Source: Bacteroidota bacterium
GTDB taxonomy: Bacteria; Bacteroidota; Bacteroidia; Bacteroidales; VadinHA17
Reading direction: 5' to 3'
DNA length: 64,000 nt
Assembly (NCBI GenBank): GCA_029552825.1
Contig: JAKPDL010000187.1
Span: 19,197 to 83,196, forward strand
Of this stretch, positions 17,486-27,200 are shown one piece after another (the stretch's first letter is position 1; each line of letters opens with the position of its first letter). Both the position numbers and the translations under genes were made by a program. The notes beneath the pieces are model-generated. The model was not told the origin of the DNA. It made no database searches and saw nothing but the letters and a program-made list of their open reading frames with translations.

Positions 17486-18529
17486 ATGAAAGATACGGAT
17501 GAAGATTCGATTGACAGGCTTGGAAAATACGGCCTGATTGACCATCTTGCACGTAATGCCACAAGAATAAATAAATCGACGGCAGGCGATATAGGTGACG
17601 ATGCGGCAGTTATTGCTATGGGCGAGTCACTTACACTGGTTTCCACAGATCTGCTGATGGAAGGTATTCATTTCAATCTTGTTTACTTTCCTCTCAAACA
17701 TCTGGGATACAAATCAGTAATAAGGGCTATATCCGACATCTATGCCATGAATGGCACTCCTGAACAGCTACTGCTGGCTCTCGGTGTTAGCTCAAGGTTT
17801 GATATATCATCACTTGACGAATTTTATGATGGGGTGTATCTTGCCTGCAGGAAATACGGGGTTGACCTTGCTGGAGGTGATATTACAACTTCGCTCACCG
17901 GCTTTACTATTTCTGTTACAGCCACGGGCACTGTGAAACCGGAGAAACTGGTTAAACGTTCAGGTGCAAAACCCAATGAACTTATTTGTGTAACAGGCGA
18001 CCTGGGTGCTGCATATATGGGGTTACAGCTTCTTGAAAGGGAGAGAAGGCTCTTCATGAAGGATCCGGGATTCAAGCCCAGCCTCTCAGGCTATGAATAT
18101 ATCATTGAAAGACAGCTCAAGCCCGAGTTGCCTGTTCGTACTCTGAATGAAATCAATGACAAAGGCATTATTCCTACCTCAATGATCGACCTTTCAGAAG
18201 GGCTGGCATCTGACCTCCTTCAGCTATGCAAATATTCAGGTACTGGCTGCAGGATTTTTCATGATAAAATACCTATCGACAGTGAAACATTGAAATTTGC
18301 GGAAGAGATTATGCTTGAACCACTCATTGCGGCTTTGAACGGTGGTGAAGATTATGAATTTCTGTTTACTGTTCCAATTGAGAAATATGAAACTATTGCC
18401 CGGGTTAAAGGAATAAGCATCATAGGACACATGACAAAAAAAGAGCAGGGCAAATATTTTGTAACAAAAGAAGGACAGGAAATAGAGCTTACAGCTCAGG
18501 GTTGGCGGAAGGACCTTACAGATAATTAA
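17486..18529 (+). CDS. thiL: thiamine-monophosphate kinase
   Basis: Phosphorylates thiamine monophosphate to the cofactor thiamine diphosphate using ATP. The 347-residue protein shows the AIR synthase-like fold motifs of ThiL: GDDAAVIAMG, STDLLMEGIHFNL with metal-binding Asp, LAGGDITTS, VTGDLGAAYMGLQLLE, MIDLSEGLASDL and the C-terminal NGGEDYEFLFTV. It is cytoplasmic. It follows the MuiA-like gene by 9 nt and converges on lpxA. No other thiamine biosynthesis gene is in the window. Confidence 0.95.
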   Translation: MKDTDEDSIDRLGKYGLIDHLARNATRINKSTAGDIGDDAAVIAMGESLTLVSTDLLMEGIHFNLVYFPLKHLGYKSVIRAISDIYAMNGTPEQLLLALGVSSRFDISSLDEFYDGVYLACRKYGVDLAGGDITTSLTGFTISVTATGTVKPEKLVKRSGAKPNELICVTGDLGAAYMGLQLLERERRLFMKDPGFKPSLSGYEYIIERQLKPELPVRTLNEINDKGIIPTSMIDLSEGLASDLLQLCKYSGTGCRIFHDKIPIDSETLKFAEEIMLEPLIAALNGGEDYEFLFTVPIEKYETIARVKGISIIGHMTKKEQGKYFVTKEGQEIELTAQGWRKDLTDN

Positions 18530-18547
18530 AGCAGGGAAATAAATTTA

Positions 18548-19339
18548 TTATTTATCCGACAGGAGCCTTGGGCCCCTTATAACCCCTCTTTCTGAATTTC
18601 TGAAAAATTCAATGATATAGTCTCTGTCGGGTGAGGGCTGGAAATTCTTTTCCACATATTCCAGTGCCTGCGAGGTATTCATTCCGTTAAGGTATATTGC
18701 CCTGTAAATGTTATGAATTTCATTTATGCGTTCTTTGGTGAATCCCCGCCGGGTAAGCCCTACAACATTAACGCCCATATATGCAAGAGGTTCCCTGTCG
18801 GCTTTGATAAAAGGAGGAACATCTATACGCACTTTTCCTCCGCCACCTATAATCACATGCCCGCCTATTCTAGTAAACTGATGCACAAGTGTACCGCCGC
18901 TTATTATAGCCCAGTCGTCAACTTTCACTTCTCCTGCCAGCCCTACAGCGTTCCCCAGAATGCAATTATTACCTATCTGGCAGTCGTGACCCACGTGCGC
19001 ACAAGCCATGATAAGACAATTATCTCCTATAACAGTCTTACCTACTGCAGCTGTTCCCCTGTTAATGGTAGCGCCTTCTCTGATAGTTGTATTGTCTCCT
19101 ATTTCTGCAGTGGTTTCCTCCCCCTTGAACTTAAGGTCCTGGGGAATTCCTGATACTACAGCACCAGGGAAAATTCTGCAGTTGCGTCCGATACGTGCAC
19201 CATCAAGCACAACACCATGAGGCCCAATCCATGATCCATCACCTATAACTACATTTCCAGCAATATATGCAAATGGTTCTACGACTACGTTTTCGCCAAG
19301 TTTAGCATCAGGATGAACAAAAGCCAATTTTGAGATCAT
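18548..19339 (-). CDS. lpxA: UDP-N-acetylglucosamine O-acyltransferase
   Basis: First step of lipid A synthesis: transfers a 3-hydroxyacyl chain from acyl carrier protein to the 3-OH of UDP-GlcNAc in the cytoplasm. The 263 residues form an N-terminal left-handed beta-helix of hexapeptide repeats (for example NVVIGDGSWIGPHGVVLDGA, split by turns) with the catalytic-His region AHVGHDCQIGNN and a C-terminal helical domain. It starts 7 nt after the lpxC/fabZ fusion, the standard Bacteroidota arrangement. Confidence 0.96.
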   Translation of the reverse strand: MISKLAFVHPDAKLGENVVVEPFAYIAGNVVIGDGSWIGPHGVVLDGARIGRNCRIFPGAVVSGIPQDLKFKGEETTAEIGDNTTIREGATINRGTAAVGKTVIGDNCLIMACAHVGHDCQIGNNCILGNAVGLAGEVKVDDWAIISGGTLVHQFTRIGGHVIIGGGGKVRIDVPPFIKADREPLAYMGVNVVGLTRRGFTKERINEIHNIYRAIYLNGMNTSQALEYVEKNFQPSPDRDYIIEFFRNSERGVIRGPRLLSDK

Positions 19340-19346
19340 AATCTTT

Positions 19347-20750
19347 TCATTTGTTTCTTATAATCTGAGCTATCATTTCTCCCTCAATTACAAGGGTATT
19401 TCCAACGTATGCCTGTCCATGCATCGAAACTATTCCCCTTCTGACAGGCTCGGTTAATTCCATTTTGATCACCAGAGTATCTCCTGGGACTACTTTATGC
19501 TTGAATTTAAGTTTATCAATTTTCAGAAAATATGTAGAATATTTTTTGGGATCGTCAACTTCGTTCAGTACCAGAATACCGCCAGTTTGAGCCATAGCTT
19601 CTATCATAAGAACTCCCGGCATAACAGGTTCATCAGGAAAATGCCCCTGGAAAAATGCTTCATTTCCTGTGACATTCTTTATGCCGACAACCTTGTTCTC
19701 ATCAACATAAATTATCTTGTCAACAAGTAAAAAAGGATATCGGTGGGGCAGTATATTCTTTATGTCCTCGTAATTATATACAGGTGGCACTGTTGGGTCA
19801 TAAACAGGTATATCTTTTTTTGACTGAGCCTTTTTGATTTCCTGTCTTATAATTCTTGCCAGCCTGGTATTGGCGTAATGGCCCGGTTTTGTTGCCACCA
19901 CCTTGCCTTTTATCGGCTGTCCCACGAGTGCAAGGTCACCTATCAAGTCAAGCAGCTTGTGCCGGGCCGGCTCATTTGGATATCTTAACTCGGTATTATT
20001 CAGAATACCTGCTTTATGGCTGTTTATGCCAGGCCTGTTAAAAAGCTTTGCAATTCTGTCAATCTCTTCCTGCGGCACCTCCTTTTCCATTATCACAATT
20101 GCATTATCCAGGTCGCCGCCTTTTATCAAACCCGCCTTAAATAAAGGTTCAAGTTCGTGGAAGAATACAAAAGTACGGCATTTGCTTATCTCTTTTTCAA
20201 AATCATTTATTGTATCGAGAATTGCATACTGGTTACCAAGTATTCTTGAATTATAATCAATAAGAACATTTATGCTGAAATGATCGTCGGGATAAACAAT
20301 AAGGTCAACACCATGCTCCTCGTCTGAAAATGTAATCTTCTGTTTAACAGTAAAATAATTACGCTCTTCCTTCAGTTCAACTATTCCTGCTTCCTTTATT
20401 GCTTCAACAAATTTTTCGGATGAACCTCCCATAATAGGAGCTTCAGGTCCATCAAGTTCTATAAGGGCGTTGTCAACCTGCATACCATAGAATGCTGCGA
20501 GAACATGTTCAATGGTTGAAACAGATACTCCGCTTTGAGTTAATGTGGTACCTCTCGAGGCTTCTGTAACATTTTCGGCAAGAGCATCTATAACAGGCTT
20601 GCCCGGAAGGTCAACCCTGCAGAACTTGTATCCATGGTTAGCTGGCGCTGGTTTAAATGTAATATTTACATTTATTCCTGTATGTAATCCTTTCCCGTTA
20701 AGGCTTATTTCACGCGCAATAGTTCTTTGCTTTTCAGCCATTTCAGTCAA
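19347..20750 (-). CDS. lpxC/fabZ: bifunctional UDP-3-O-acyl-N-acetylglucosamine deacetylase / 3-hydroxyacyl-ACP dehydratase
   Basis: A 467-residue fusion. The N-terminal LpxC part is the zinc deacetylase that commits sugar nucleotide to lipid A. It shows GLHTG, the zinc ligand motif TIEHVLAAFYG and the later HKLLDLIGDLAL, which supplies the other His and Asp ligands. The C-terminal FabZ part (from about residue 320) dehydrates 3-hydroxyacyl-ACP in fatty acid synthesis. It has LPHRYPFLLVDKI, GHFPDEPVMPGVLMIEAMAQ and the expected catalytic His and Glu. The fusion is a known feature of Bacteroidota and may balance lipid A against phospholipid synthesis. The second Met (MAEKQ) is an alternative start. 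Confidence 0.96.
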   Translation of the reverse strand: MTEMAEKQRTIAREISLNGKGLHTGINVNITFKPAPANHGYKFCRVDLPGKPVIDALAENVTEASRGTTLTQSGVSVSTIEHVLAAFYGMQVDNALIELDGPEAPIMGGSSEKFVEAIKEAGIVELKEERNYFTVKQKITFSDEEHGVDLIVYPDDHFSINVLIDYNSRILGNQYAILDTINDFEKEISKCRTFVFFHELEPLFKAGLIKGGDLDNAIVIMEKEVPQEEIDRIAKLFNRPGINSHKAGILNNTELRYPNEPARHKLLDLIGDLALVGQPIKGKVVATKPGHYANTRLARIIRQEIKKAQSKKDIPVYDPTVPPVYNYEDIKNILPHRYPFLLVDKIIYVDENKVVGIKNVTGNEAFFQGHFPDEPVMPGVLMIEAMAQTGGILVLNEVDDPKKYSTYFLKIDKLKFKHKVVPGDTLVIKMELTEPVRRGIVSMHGQAYVGNTLVIEGEMIAQIIRNK

Positions 20751-20841
20751 AATATGTAATTAAAATCTATTACAAAGGAAATAAAAATTTCGTGAACTAT
20801 TTATGAAAATTGACATTAATGCCTATCCTCAACAATTACGG

Positions 20842-21879
20842 TTATTCCTTTTTCAGTTCTTCAATCTCTTTTCTCACTGAATCGAGCTGGGCTTTTATCT
20901 CTGTAAGTTTCTTAAATAAAAGGTACGACTTAAGATAATGACGATGTTCGAATGCGGGAGAACCCATTACGGTAAGGTTCTTCTCCTCAATGTCGCTGAT
21001 GATACCCGATTGTGCGCAAGCTCTCATTCCATCTGCAATTTTGAGATGTCCTGCTATCCCAACTTGCCCCCCTATCATACAATTGTTCCCAATTTTTGTA
21101 GACCCTGCTATTCCTGTCTGACCTGCCATTACTGTATTTTCCCCGATTTCAACATTATGTCCTATCTGCACAAGATTGTCGATCTTAACACCTTTTCTGA
21201 TGACAGTCGAGCCCATTGTTGCCCTGTCGATTGCAACGTTAGCTCCTATCTCCACATCATCTTCAATAACCACGTTGCCTATCTGAGGTATCTTCTTGTA
21301 CTGATTGTCTGCCCCGGGAGCGAACCCAAAGCCATCACTTCCGATAACAGTTCCGGCGTGTATGATACATGAATTACCTATCACACACTCATGGTATATT
21401 TTTACACCGGGATAAATTATGCATTCCTTACCTACTTTTGTTTTATCACCGATATACACATGCGGAAAAATCTGACTGCCATCCCCAACTTCACACCCAT
21501 TACCAATATAGGCAAAGGCACCCACGTAAACATTTTCTCCCAGTTTTGCATCCGGTTCAACTACAGCAGTTGGATGTATGCCTTTTCTGGCAGGTTTAGA
21601 TTGTGTTACCATTGTCAGCAGTGATGCAAAAGCCTCATAAGCGTTGTCAACTTTTATGAGTGTTGCCTGAACAGGGGCTGCAGGTACAAAATCCCTGTTG
21701 ACAAGCACTACTGATGACTTTGTTGTGTAAATATAAGGTTCATATTTGGGGTTTGCCAGAAACGACAGGGCCCCTTCTTGACCCTCCTCAATTCTGGCAA
21801 CAGTGCTAACCTTTACATCAGGATTCCCGACTATTTCACCTTTGAGAAACTGAGCTATTACAGTTGCTGTAAATTCCAT
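20842..21879 (-). CDS. lpxD: UDP-3-O-(3-hydroxyacyl)glucosamine N-acyltransferase
   Basis: Adds the second (N-linked) hydroxyacyl chain in lipid A synthesis. The 345 residues have the N-terminal LpxD uridine-binding domain (FLKGEIVGNPDVKV, LSFLANPKYEPYIYTT), a hexapeptide-repeat beta-helix with the catalytic-His region LVQIGHNVEIGENT, and a C-terminal helix rich in Lys and Glu. GSDGFGFAPG is the family motif. It is 17 nt downstream of an HD phosphohydrolase gene and 91 nt upstream of lpxC/fabZ. Confidence 0.96.
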   Translation of the reverse strand: MEFTATVIAQFLKGEIVGNPDVKVSTVARIEEGQEGALSFLANPKYEPYIYTTKSSVVLVNRDFVPAAPVQATLIKVDNAYEAFASLLTMVTQSKPARKGIHPTAVVEPDAKLGENVYVGAFAYIGNGCEVGDGSQIFPHVYIGDKTKVGKECIIYPGVKIYHECVIGNSCIIHAGTVIGSDGFGFAPGADNQYKKIPQIGNVVIEDDVEIGANVAIDRATMGSTVIRKGVKIDNLVQIGHNVEIGENTVMAGQTGIAGSTKIGNNCMIGGQVGIAGHLKIADGMRACAQSGIISDIEEKNLTVMGSPAFEHRHYLKSYLLFKKLTEIKAQLDSVRKEIEELKKE

Positions 21880-21896
21880 AATTCATTCATTTTAAA

Positions 21897-23168
21897 TTAT
21901 CTGCATTCTTTAGGATAACAAAGAAAATATTTAACTATTCTTTCTGACAGAAAACTCTGGTCAAAGATATCAGAAACTTCTTCGATTTTTGCTGTTAATC
22001 CCGATTTCAGCAGAATTTTCACCCTGGAACTGCCGTCGGGAGCATAGGCAAGATTTGAGACTTTCCCTGAAAATACATAATAATTAACCATTTCCGGTTC
22101 TATATCAAGCATCTTTTCAGCTTTCTTCTGTAAACTTTCTATCCTTTCCGGAGGGAATGGTTCATTCTGCAGTTCTACTGCAAAAAGATTTCTGCGTATA
22201 AGCCTCGAGGAAAGATCTGAAAGTACTCTGTCGGAATGGTCATTCCAGTATCTTGCCGAAACAAATATGTCGCTGTCGTCCAGTCTTGTAAAATGAAAAG
22301 CCACAACTGCAGGTGGGAAAGTACCTTTTCCGCTGATATCATCCTTACCGATTTCATTATAGAGGAAGAAACTCAGAGATGGAGTTGCGTAGAGCTGTTC
22401 ACCTTTGCGGGCAATCTCTTTTGCCCTTTTAAGCATATTTACTAGAAGACTCTCAGAAGAAAGTACAGTTTTGTGCATATATACCTGCCAGTACATCAAC
22501 CTGCGGGCAATTAATAGTTTCTCAAGAGAATAAATTCCTTTTTCTTCAATTGCCAGCTGGTCATCAGCCACATTCAGCATCCTGATTATCCTGTCGGAAC
22601 CCACCGAGCCTTCTATTACTCCTGTATAAAAGCTGTCTCTCCTCAGGTAATCGAGACGATCCATGTCGGTCTGTCCCGTAATAAGTTCATGAAAGAACTT
22701 TCTTCTGTATTTTCCAGTGAATATATCAATCGCAAGCGAAATTCTGTCCCTGAATTCTTCATTAAGCATTTTCATCAGAAGTAATGAAAGGTCCTCATGA
22801 GTTATGCCGTTAATTATTGATTTTTCAAGGGCGTGTGAGAAGGGACCATGGCCAGCATCGTGGAGAAGGATAGCAACAAGCGCTGCCTCTTCTTCTTCAG
22901 GGCTGATGGCAACACCTTTCCCTTTCAGTGTCTGGAGTGCAGTGTCCATTAAATGCAGGGCTCCAAGGCAATGCTGAAACCTGGTGTGAGTGGCACCGGG
23001 ATATACATAATTTGTAAGACCCAGTTGCTTGATGTTTCTCAATCGCTGTATCCAGGGATGCTGGATAAGATCAAAGATGAAATCACCGGGAATATTGATA
23101 AAGCCATAAACCGGATCATTTATTATTTTCCTTTTATTTGTACTGTAATCCACGTGGGAAAAGTTCAC
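21897..23168 (-). CDS. HD domain-containing phosphohydrolase
   Basis: A 423-residue cytoplasmic HD-superfamily protein of the COG1078 type, related to dNTP triphosphohydrolases. Metal ligands are visible as His66 (THTRFQHCLGALHLM), His103-Asp104 in LLHDAGHGPFSHALE, and a later Asp in GQTDMDRLDYLRRDSFYTG. The N-terminal block DPVYGFINIP and HPWIQRLRNIKQLGLT is diagnostic for the family. The substrate is unknown; dNTP or another nucleotide is the usual assumption. It stands directly in front of lpxD, a neighbourhood often kept in Bacteroidota without a known functional reason. Confidence 0.88.
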   Translation of the reverse strand: MNFSHVDYSTNKRKIINDPVYGFINIPGDFIFDLIQHPWIQRLRNIKQLGLTNYVYPGATHTRFQHCLGALHLMDTALQTLKGKGVAISPEEEEAALVAILLHDAGHGPFSHALEKSIINGITHEDLSLLLMKMLNEEFRDRISLAIDIFTGKYRRKFFHELITGQTDMDRLDYLRRDSFYTGVIEGSVGSDRIIRMLNVADDQLAIEEKGIYSLEKLLIARRLMYWQVYMHKTVLSSESLLVNMLKRAKEIARKGEQLYATPSLSFFLYNEIGKDDISGKGTFPPAVVAFHFTRLDDSDIFVSARYWNDHSDRVLSDLSSRLIRRNLFAVELQNEPFPPERIESLQKKAEKMLDIEPEMVNYYVFSGKVSNLAYAPDGSSRVKILLKSGLTAKIEEVSDIFDQSFLSERIVKYFLCYPKECR

Positions 23169-23342
23169 AGCACAAAAATAGAAATAACTTCAATACACTA
23201 CTATCTGTAAAATTGATAGATATGAAATATTAAAAACCGTTAAAAAATATTATCAAAGAATATGTAACAATCTGAAATAAATCATGTCTTTTATTAGTCT
23301 AAATATTAAAATGAATAACTTTCATCAAGATCAAAGAATTAT

Positions 23343-24239
23343 ATGAAGATAGAAATCCGTGATTTGAATAAAATCTATCCGAACGGAACTCACGCATTGA
23401 AAAACATAAATCTGGTGATTGAATCTGGCATGTTCGGACTGCTGGGTCCAAACGGTGCAGGTAAATCAACTCTGATGAGAATTCTTGTTACTCTTGTAAA
23501 GCCTACATCAGGTATTGTTCTGCTCGATGGGAAAGACATTCAGAAGCACAGAAAGGAAGTAAGGAAAATTCTTGGTTATCTTCCTCAGGATTTCAGATTT
23601 TTTACTTCTTTGAAAACATGGGAGTTTCTCGACTATTCAGCTGCGCTTGCAGGAATGAAAAACAGGAAAGAAAGATTAAAAGAAGTCGACCGTATGCTTG
23701 ATCAGGTAGGCTTACTCGAGGTACGCGACAGGAATGCCAATAAACTCTCGGGAGGAATGAAAAGACGTCTCGGTATTGCACAGGCACTGATAGGCAATCC
23801 GAAACTCTTTATCGTGGATGAGCCAACAACAGGTCTTGATCCTGATGAAAGAATAAGATTCAGAAACATCCTTTCAACACTCAGTCAGAAGCAGGATGTA
23901 ATTATTATCCTTTCGACACATATTGTAGGAGATATCTCCTCAACATGCCAGAATATGGCTTTGCTCAACAAGGGGGAGGTAGTCTTTTGTGGACGTCCCG
24001 AAAACCTGGTAAATGAAGCAAAAGGCCATGTTTTCAAAATGAATCTCACACCCTATGAGTATGAGAAAGCCAAGGAAGAATATGACATCATCTCCACAAT
24101 ACCAGTTGAAAACGGATGGGAAGTTCAGATTGTTTCCGACCTCCCCCCCGATGGGAATGCAGTTGAAATTGAACCCAATATTGAACACGCATACGTTTAT
24201 TATATGGAACATAAAATTCATGCCGATTTAAACGTTTAA
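23343..24239 (+). CDS. ABC transporter ATP-binding protein (first gene of RND/ABC cluster)
   Basis: A 298-residue ABC ATPase that should power the membrane protein encoded 11 nt downstream. Walker A GPNGAGKS is at 35-42, the signature LSGGMKRR begins at 135, Walker B LFIVDEPTTGLD has Asp159 and Glu160, and the switch His is in LSTHIVGDISS. About 90 C-terminal residues form an accessory region ending in IEPNIEHAYVYYMEH. The same layout (ERIRFRN after Walker B, HI-x-x-DISS-x-C, and a final PN-hydrophobic-E-x-AY motif) is found in the ATPase domain fused to the second RND protein at 33571-38340, so the two are paralogues. It opens a seven-gene plus-strand run. Only weak promoter matches are seen in the 174-nt upstream gap. 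Confidence 0.93.
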   Translation: MKIEIRDLNKIYPNGTHALKNINLVIESGMFGLLGPNGAGKSTLMRILVTLVKPTSGIVLLDGKDIQKHRKEVRKILGYLPQDFRFFTSLKTWEFLDYSAALAGMKNRKERLKEVDRMLDQVGLLEVRDRNANKLSGGMKRRLGIAQALIGNPKLFIVDEPTTGLDPDERIRFRNILSTLSQKQDVIIILSTHIVGDISSTCQNMALLNKGEVVFCGRPENLVNEAKGHVFKMNLTPYEYEKAKEEYDIISTIPVENGWEVQIVSDLPPDGNAVEIEPNIEHAYVYYMEHKIHADLNV

Positions 24240-24250
24240 TTCAATAAAAA

Positions 24251-27200
24251 ATGACGTTCCTCCATAATATTCTCACTGTTGCACATTACGAGGCAAAGAC
24301 CCTGAGAAGAACCTGGTTCTTCAGACTCTTTGCCATAGGGGCGCTATTCATTTTTACAATGTTGAACATAGGCCTCTTTTCTCCGGTGGGAACTGAATCA
24401 TGGGAAATGGTTTCAATTCCTTCAGCCCTACCCCTGATCAATCTGTACCTGCTGAACATCGGTCAGGCAGTCGTTGTAATATTTCTTGCATCCGATTTTC
24501 TGAAAAGGGATAAAAAACTTGATACTGTCGAGGTTTTATATACCCGATCTGTCTCCAACTTCGAATATGTAACCGGAAAAACTTTAGGCATATTGCGCCT
24601 TTTCCTTTCACTTAATGTTGTTATTTTAATAATAGGACTGATTATAAATATTATTTCCAAAACCATGAAAGTAGACATACTTTCATATTTTGAATACCTC
24701 CTATTTATCTCAATACCTACCCTTATTTACAGCCTGGGCCTTGCATATATATTAATGCTTATAATCGGGAATCAGGCAATTACATTTTTCCTCCTGCTCG
24801 GATATGCAGCACTTAACATGTTCTATCTGTGGTACAGGGCAGGATCTCTATACGATTACATGGTTTTTGGAATGCCACTTTACAAGTCGGGAATAATAGG
24901 ATTCGACAATATCACCGCGATAATCAACCAGCGTCTGGGCTACTTCTTTGCAGGAGTATCAATGATAATGGCTTCGGTGATTCTTTTCAAAAGACTACCA
25001 CAGTCAAGACTCCATACTAATTTAGCCCGGACCTTACTCGTACTTTGTATTATAGGTTCAGGCATAACATTTTATAACACATTAAACAATCATCTGGAAA
25101 GAGAAAAGCTTAAAAGAAGCGTAATTGAAATCAACCGCAAATACGAAAAAAGCAAATTCCCCTCAACAACCTCAGCAGATATCGAACTGGCACATAAGGG
25201 TAAAACAATTGAGGCTGTATCCATGCTCAGAATTGTAAATGATAATGATACCCCTCTTGAATCATATATTTTTTCACTTAATCCAGGCCTATCAGTTAAA
25301 AAAGTAATTTCAGGAAACAGCGATATTCAGTTTAAAACTGACGGACATATAATTGAAATTTCTCCTGCAAAGAGGCTTGAGCCGGGAGGATATGACAGTG
25401 TAACGATTTTTTATTCGGGCAAAATTACTGAAGCGTTTTGTTATCCAAATTTCAGTGATGATCCGAAAAACAACAGGTACAGAATTGCCATGGTAAATGT
25501 TAATAAAAGGCAAGCTTTTCTGAAAAATAACTATTTGCTCTTTACTCCGGAATCACACTGGTATCCTGTATCAGGTTTGAACTATTACCCTTCAAACCCG
25601 GCAAGGATTAAAGTTGATTTCACAAAATTCATTCTGAAGGCAAAATCAGACAAAAACCTTAAGGTAGTTTCGCAGGGAATACCCGGGGAAGAAGGTGAAT
25701 GGACAAAATACTCATGTCCGTTCCCTCTTACAGGACTTACCGTTGCAATGGGAAACTATGTTGCCGACAGTATAACTGTCGATTCCGTAAAATTCATCTC
25801 ATGGCATTATCCGGGCACTGACTATTACAAAAAAGATTTTGAAGAACTTAAAGACACCCTTCCAAATCTTATATCAGGTTTTATGAAAGATCTCGAATCA
25901 GGATTCGGGGTGGCTTATCCTTTTTCCTGTTTAAGCATGGTGGAGGCTCCTGTTCAGTTTTACTCGTATCCGAAAAGCAATACACAGGTCCGGGCCGAAA
26001 TTCAACCCTCAATGGTTATTATCCCTGAAAAGCTTTCGACCCTGCAGCAGGCAGGTTTTGCAAAAAGGTTTGCAAGACAGAAAAAGCAGATGGCACGCAA
26101 CAATCAGATAATAACCGATAAAGAGCTGAAAGTCAGAATCTTTAACAACTTCATCAGAAACACTTTTATAAGCGGGCGTAATTTCAGAATGGTAAATGGT
26201 GTGCTTGTAAATGAACCAACAAGGTATTTGTTAGGACCAAGCTTTTACTTTTTCAGAAACAATTTCTACTCAGATGAATATCCTGTTATTAATGCTGTTT
26301 TTGAATCGCATCTCCAGAAGCTAAATGAGCCTGCTCCTGCAGGAGGACCAGGAATGATGGCCGGTAATCTTTCAGATAACGATAGGGCTAATCTTATTCT
26401 CAAAAACACAAGTTTCAAAGAGCTTCTGGCCCGAAATCCCAGCAGTGATACCATGCGTGCCGTGCTTACTTTAAAAGGAGACTGTCTGTTTAATTATCTG
26501 AGATATAAGGCAGGCATAAACGAATTTAACGAATGGTTTAAAAATTATATATGGGACAACAGCTACAAAAGGGTAAATATTCTGAAATTCAATAATGATT
26601 TAAAGGAGAGATTCGGATTTGAATTTTATCCATATCTCGAAGAATGGTTTAACGGCAGGGAGCAGCCTGGATTTATTTTTACAGAACCCGATGTAACAAC
26701 TATTGTGGTTGACCAGCGGACAAGGTTTCAGGTTGTTTTTACAGCATCCAATACTGAATCTGCAGGTGGGCTTTTCAATGTTTCGTTCCGCACAGGTGGC
26801 GGTTTCGGAGGCAGAGGCGGAGGACAGGCAATTATGTCTGTAACTTTTCAGGGAGGACGAGGAGGTGCCGCAGGAGGCGGTAGAATGATGCAAATAGCAA
26901 TGCAGGGAAGAGGCCTCACAAGCTCCGACATATCAAAAATTGTCTATCTCTCACCTCACGAAACGAAAAAAATTGGAGTGGTTCTTGAAAGCCAGCCCAG
27001 AGCCATGCAGATTAATGCTCTGTTTTCGAAAAATATCCCTGGGGAACTGGTGTTTACTATTCAGGAAGTTAAAAAAGAATCAGCAAAACAAAAGCCTTTT
27101 GAAGGAGAGGAAATTGTTCAGGAAATACCATCTTTTACACAACCGGGAGAAGTTGTAGTAGACAATGAAGACCCTGGATTTTACAGGAGTGCAACATCTA

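Noticed and set aside
23173..23180. Minus-strand TATTTTTG as promoter of the HD-domain gene
   Set aside because: It ends about 5 nt from the start codon, which would leave almost no leader, and it has no -33 box.
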